Shown here piece by piece: positions 6,511 to 9,073 of a DNA stretch of 9,073 nucleotides (position 1 is the stretch's first letter; every line of letters starts with the position of its first letter). The notes beneath the pieces are model-generated. The model saw only the letters and a list, made by a program, of their open reading frames with translations, ran no database searches and was not told the DNA's origin. A program made the position numbers and the translations under genes. The stretch covers positions 1-9,073 of the forward strand of contig JAASSE010000014.1 of assembly GCA_021768055.1 (NCBI GenBank), written 5' to 3'. Source of the stretch: Gammaproteobacteria bacterium (GTDB lineage: Bacteria > Pseudomonadota > Gammaproteobacteria > SZUA-229).

Positions 6511-6656
6511 ACCACAAAGGACAATCGTCACAGGTCTTTGGTTTTTGGTCGTTCGTCATGGGTCCTAGGACCAATGACTAATAACGAATGACGTATGACC
6601 AGAAACCTCGGCCCTCGTCCCTCGTTACTCGTACCTGTTATCAAGGACGATCGTCT
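6510..6656. repeat. Degenerate 7-nt phased array with internal inversion, between sco1 and secF
   Basis: The 130-bp gap between convergent genes has no ORF and shows one 7-nt phase throughout. Units include TTGGTTT at 6538, TTGGTCG at 6545 and TTCGTCA at 6552; then AATGACT at 6573, AATAACG at 6580 and AATGACG at 6587; then TCGTCCC at 6615, TCGTTAC at 6622 and TCGTACC at 6629. Counting 21 consecutive units from 6510 to 6656, the sixth base is C in 18. The left part is partly the reverse complement of the middle: arm 6540-6559 pairs with 6588-6607 at 17 of 20 positions. A near-copy pair, AAGGACAATCGTCA (6517-6530) and AAGGACGATCGTCT (6643-6656), flanks it. The right end overlaps the secF stop codon. 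I know no named family with this sequence; cyanobacterial heptamer repeats (STRR) are only a loose analogy. Confidence 0.7.
6555..6578. repeat. Inverted repeat centred on a 12-bp palindrome
   Basis: GGTCCTAGGACC (6561-6572) is a perfect palindrome. Outside it, GTCAT (6555-6559) pairs with ATGAC (6574-6578) across one G/A mismatch. The resulting cruciform or hairpin would have 11 of 12 paired positions if the centre opened. No T-run follows on either strand, so it is not a classic intrinsic terminator, though it could impede convergent transcription. Confidence 0.65.
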
Positions 6657-7582
6657 ACGACTTCTTCCTTCGCGACTACCAGAAAATCCTGCTTGTGGAT
6701 GTTCATCGCCATCAATGTGGTGCTGGCGACATAGATGGATGAATAGGTACCGATCAGAACGCCGATGATCAGTGCAAACGCAAAGCCGTGTATCACTTCC
6801 CCGCCGAAGATGAACAATGAAAACAGTACGATCAATGTTGTCAACGAGGTTATCAGGGTACGCGACAGTGTCTGGTTGATCGACAGGTTCAGGATTTCAA
6901 TCGGCGTGCGCTTGCGCACGTTGCGGAATGTTTCACGGATGCGGTCAAGCACCACCACGGTATCATTAAGCGAGTAGCCGATCACCGCCAGCAGCGCGGC
7001 CAGTACGCTCAGGTCGAAGTCCATCTGGGTAATCGCGAATACACCGATGACGATGATGACATCATGCACCAGTGCGAGGATCGCGCCGATGGCCGATTTG
7101 AACTGGAAGCGAAAGCTCACATACAGCAGGATGCCGCCGAGCGCGACCAGCATAGCAAGCCCGCCCTGCTCGCGCAGTTCCTCGCCGACCTGCGGGCCGA
7201 CAAATTCAACACGGCGCATCTCTACCTTTTGCTCGGTGTTTGATTCCAGGATTGACAGTACCGTATCACTCAGGCCCGCCTTGTTGATATCTTCCCGGGG
7301 TGCGATACGCACCAGTATGTCTTTGGAGGTACCGAAGTGCTGTACCTGTGCGTCCTTGAAATTGTTTTCTTCCAGTGCCTTGCGGATTGGGCCAATATCG
7401 ACGTCGGATTCGTAACCGGCTTCGATCAGATAACCGCCGGTAAAATCGATGCCGAAATTGAGCCCGTTCACAAACAGGCCACCGATGGCGGCCACCAGCA
7501 GGATGGCGGAGAAAACCATCGCAATCTTGCGCTTGCCCATGAAATCAATGGTCGATTTGGATGAAAGAATTTCCATAGTCAT
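6641..7582 (-). CDS. secF: Protein translocase subunit SecF
   Basis: SecF pairs with SecD in the inner membrane and uses the proton gradient to help pull proteins out of the SecYEG channel on the periplasmic side. The 313 residues have the family plan: helix 1 (about 18-37), FGIDFTGG (43-50) opening the periplasmic domain, EFVGPQVGEELREQG (126-140), then five helices. H173-D174 and GYSLNDTVVVLDRIRE (202-217) are the conserved helix motifs; D207 matches the Asp thought to take part in proton transfer in E. coli SecF. The start may be the ATG at 7582 or the ATG two codons later (7576), which is better spaced from a weak GGA. SecD ends 12 bp upstream, so the two are cotranscribed. The last residues (VDDRP) are encoded within the right end of the heptamer-phased region. 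Confidence 0.97.
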   Translation of the reverse strand: MTMEILSSKSTIDFMGKRKIAMVFSAILLVAAIGGLFVNGLNFGIDFTGGYLIEAGYESDVDIGPIRKALEENNFKDAQVQHFGTSKDILVRIAPREDINKAGLSDTVLSILESNTEQKVEMRRVEFVGPQVGEELREQGGLAMLVALGGILLYVSFRFQFKSAIGAILALVHDVIIVIGVFAITQMDFDLSVLAALLAVIGYSLNDTVVVLDRIRETFRNVRKRTPIEILNLSINQTLSRTLITSLTTLIVLFSLFIFGGEVIHGFAFALIIGVLIGTYSSIYVASTTLMAMNIHKQDFLVVAKEEVVDDRP

Positions 7583-7594
7583 GTCCGGTGTGTG

Positions 7595-9073
7595 TTATAT
7601 CGGCAGTTTCTCGATGCTGCGACCGCCGTAAACCAGGTTCACGATCGCGCGCGTACCGACAATTGCGGTGAACATGGAGGTCACGATGCCGATGCTCAGC
7701 GTCACTGCGAAGCCTTTCACCGGGCCGGTGCCGAGGCTGAACAGCACGATCGCGGCGAGCAAGGTGGTGATGTTGGCGTCGGTAATGGTGCTGAACGCTT
7801 TCTCATAACCGGCATGGATGCTTGCCTGCGGCGTGTTGCCGTTGCGGATCTCTTCACGGATGCGCTCGAAGATCAGCACGTTGGCATCCACCGCCATGCC
7901 CACAGTCAATACGATGCCGGCGATACCGGGCAGCGTCAGCGTGGCCTGCAGCAGCGACAGCACCGCAACGATGAACACCAGGTTGAACGTCAGCGCGACG
8001 TTAGCGATCAGGCCGAATATCCTGTAATAGATCACCATGAACACCAGCACCAGTGCAAAGCCGATCATCACCGAGCGGAAGCCCTGCTCGATATTGTCCT
8101 TGCCCAGGCTCGGGCCGACGGTGCGTTCTTCGATGATTTCAACCGGTGCACGCAGTGAACCGGCACGCAGTAATAATGCAAGGTCGCGCGCTTCCTGTGA
8201 TTCCAGGCCAGTAATTTGAAAGCGTGCGCTGAACTGTTCCTGGATGGTCGAAACGTTGATGACTTCCTTGGTAGTGGTGCGTTTCTTCACGACTTCATCG
8301 CCCACCTGCTTGCTTTCGACCTTGTTCTCGATGAACACGACCGCCATGGGTTTTTTCACATTCTCGCGCGTGGTGTCGCCCATCTTTTTCGCGCCCTTGC
8401 TGTTCAGTCGCACCGCAACTGCGGGCACGCCCTTTTGCTGGTCGATGGTTGAAGCCGCATCAATGATCTGGTCGCCGGTCACAATCACGCGGCGTTTGAG
8501 CAGTACCGGGCTACCATCGCGTTCATAATAGAGCTGTGCATTCAGCGGGATACGGCCGGTGCGGGCAGCATCATCCCAGTCGGTGCGCGAGCCTTCGGTC
8601 AGCCTGAACTCCAGTGTTGCAGTCGCGCCGAGGATTTTCTTCGCGCCGGCGGTGTCCTGGATACCCGGCAGTTGCACCACGATGCGTGAATCCCCCTGTT
8701 GCTGGATCACCGGCTCTGCAACGCCGAGTTCATTCACACGGTTTCTGAGCGTGACGATATTCTGTTGTAGCGCTGAACGTTTCTCGTCTTTGACAGCTAC
8801 TTCAGTCAGCTTCGCATGTATCGTGAGGTCTTCTTCCTCCATGTCGAACATCATTTCTCGGTACTGGTCTTCAAGTTCGTCCAGTGCCGCGGTCATGCTG
8901 TTGGCATTGCGAAAGCGAATATGCAGCCCATCGCTGTCACGGGTAATTCCGCGGTAGCGGATTTTTTTATCGCGCAAGGTGCTGCGCATGTCGGAAAGCA
9001 GACTTTCCTCGAGCCGCTTGATCGCCGCTTCCATGTCCACTTCCATCAGGAAGTGCACACCACCGCGCAGGTC
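7595..9073 (-). CDS. secD: Protein translocase subunit SecD, N-terminus outside window
   Basis: The reading frame is open to the right edge; 492 residues are visible, starting DLRGGVHFLMEVDMEAAIKR, a segment that lies about 120 residues into E. coli SecD. The first helix and the start codon are therefore missing. Visible parts are most of the large periplasmic domain, with NRVNELGVAEP and RIVVQLPGIQDT followed by AKKILGATATLEFRL, then RAGSLRAPVEIIEERTVGPS leading into five helices. The motif AVDANVLIFERIREE (from about visible residue 394) carries the Asp implicated in proton-driven translocation. The end is TSMFTAIVGTRAIVNLVYGG and a short tail. An in-frame GTG at 9058 is an internal valine, not the start. 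The gene precedes secF as in other gammaproteobacteria, where yajC usually lies further upstream. Confidence 0.97.
   Translation of the reverse strand, partial: DLRGGVHFLMEVDMEAAIKRLEESLLSDMRSTLRDKKIRYRGITRDSDGLHIRFRNANSMTAALDELEDQYREMMFDMEEEDLTIHAKLTEVAVKDEKRSALQQNIVTLRNRVNELGVAEPVIQQQGDSRIVVQLPGIQDTAGAKKILGATATLEFRLTEGSRTDWDDAARTGRIPLNAQLYYERDGSPVLLKRRVIVTGDQIIDAASTIDQQKGVPAVAVRLNSKGAKKMGDTTRENVKKPMAVVFIENKVESKQVGDEVVKKRTTTKEVINVSTIQEQFSARFQITGLESQEARDLALLLRAGSLRAPVEIIEERTVGPSLGKDNIEQGFRSVMIGFALVLVFMVIYYRIFGLIANVALTFNLVFIVAVLSLLQATLTLPGIAGIVLTVGMAVDANVLIFERIREEIRNGNTPQASIHAGYEKAFSTITDANITTLLAAIVLFSLGTGPVKGFAVTLSIGIVTSMFTAIVGTRAIVNLVYGGRSIEKLPI

Noticed and set aside
6531..6642. CRISPR-like array
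   Set aside because: Units are 7 nt, contiguous and degenerate, with no spacers of 25-40 nt, no repeats of about 28 nt and no cas genes nearby.
7592..8158. Plus-strand open frame of 188 codons opposite secD
   Set aside because: The product is dominated by His, Gln, Arg and Asp and mirrors the conserved SecD frame; there is no ribosome site or neighbour to support it.

Overview
The window is a chromosomal stretch carrying an aa3-type (probably caa3-type) cytochrome c oxidase locus. It reads rightwards from the tail of coxB at the left edge to a SCO-family gene ending at 6510. It then meets secF and secD, which come in on the opposite strand and run off the right edge. Gene order (coxB, coxA, ctaG, coxC, a reverse-strand small membrane gene, surf1, a thioredoxin-fold gene, ctaB, sco), protein sequences and moderate GC all point to a gammaproteobacterium. 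The order resembles the cox locus I know from Pseudomonas and relatives. I cannot name the genus from sequence alone.

Region 1 (1-3245) holds the structural genes. They are the last 42 codons of coxB, with residues suggesting a C-terminal cytochrome c domain, then coxA (all heme and CuB ligands present), ctaG/Cox11 (CuB insertion factor, GTG start) and coxC. Each start here has a recognisable Shine-Dalgarno sequence. A perfect 15-bp hairpin with a 3-nt loop closes the unit and probably works in both directions.

Region 2 (3354-6510) holds the assembly genes. A 68-residue twin-transmembrane protein (DUF2909-like) is on the minus strand. It starts 12 bp from surf1, so the two genes are head to head and the leader of each must lie inside the other. 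After surf1 come a membrane-anchored SCO-like protein that keeps CxxxC but seems to lack the distal copper-binding His, then ctaB (heme O synthase), then a canonical SCO protein with CxxxC and His. Heme A synthase (ctaA), often placed just before ctaB in related loci, is absent: only 10 bp separate the two neighbours. The four plus-strand assembly genes have no clear Shine-Dalgarno sequence.

Region 3 (6511-6640) is a gap of 130 bp between convergent genes. It is filled with an unusual degenerate array in a single 7-nt phase, with an internal inversion around a 12-bp palindrome. The phase extends a little into secF. This is the strongest non-genic signal in the window.

Region 4 (6641-9073) holds secF and the 3' four-fifths of secD, the membrane subunits that help drive late steps of Sec protein export.

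Together, CoxA/B/C form the oxidase core, CtaG supplies CuB, the SCO proteins are candidates for CuA metallation, CtaB begins heme A synthesis and SURF1 helps place heme in CoxA. I see no phage, transposase, CRISPR, tRNA or rRNA. No wholly new multi-gene system is evident; the notable points are the heptamer array, the head-to-head small gene, the His-less SCO-like protein and the missing ctaA.
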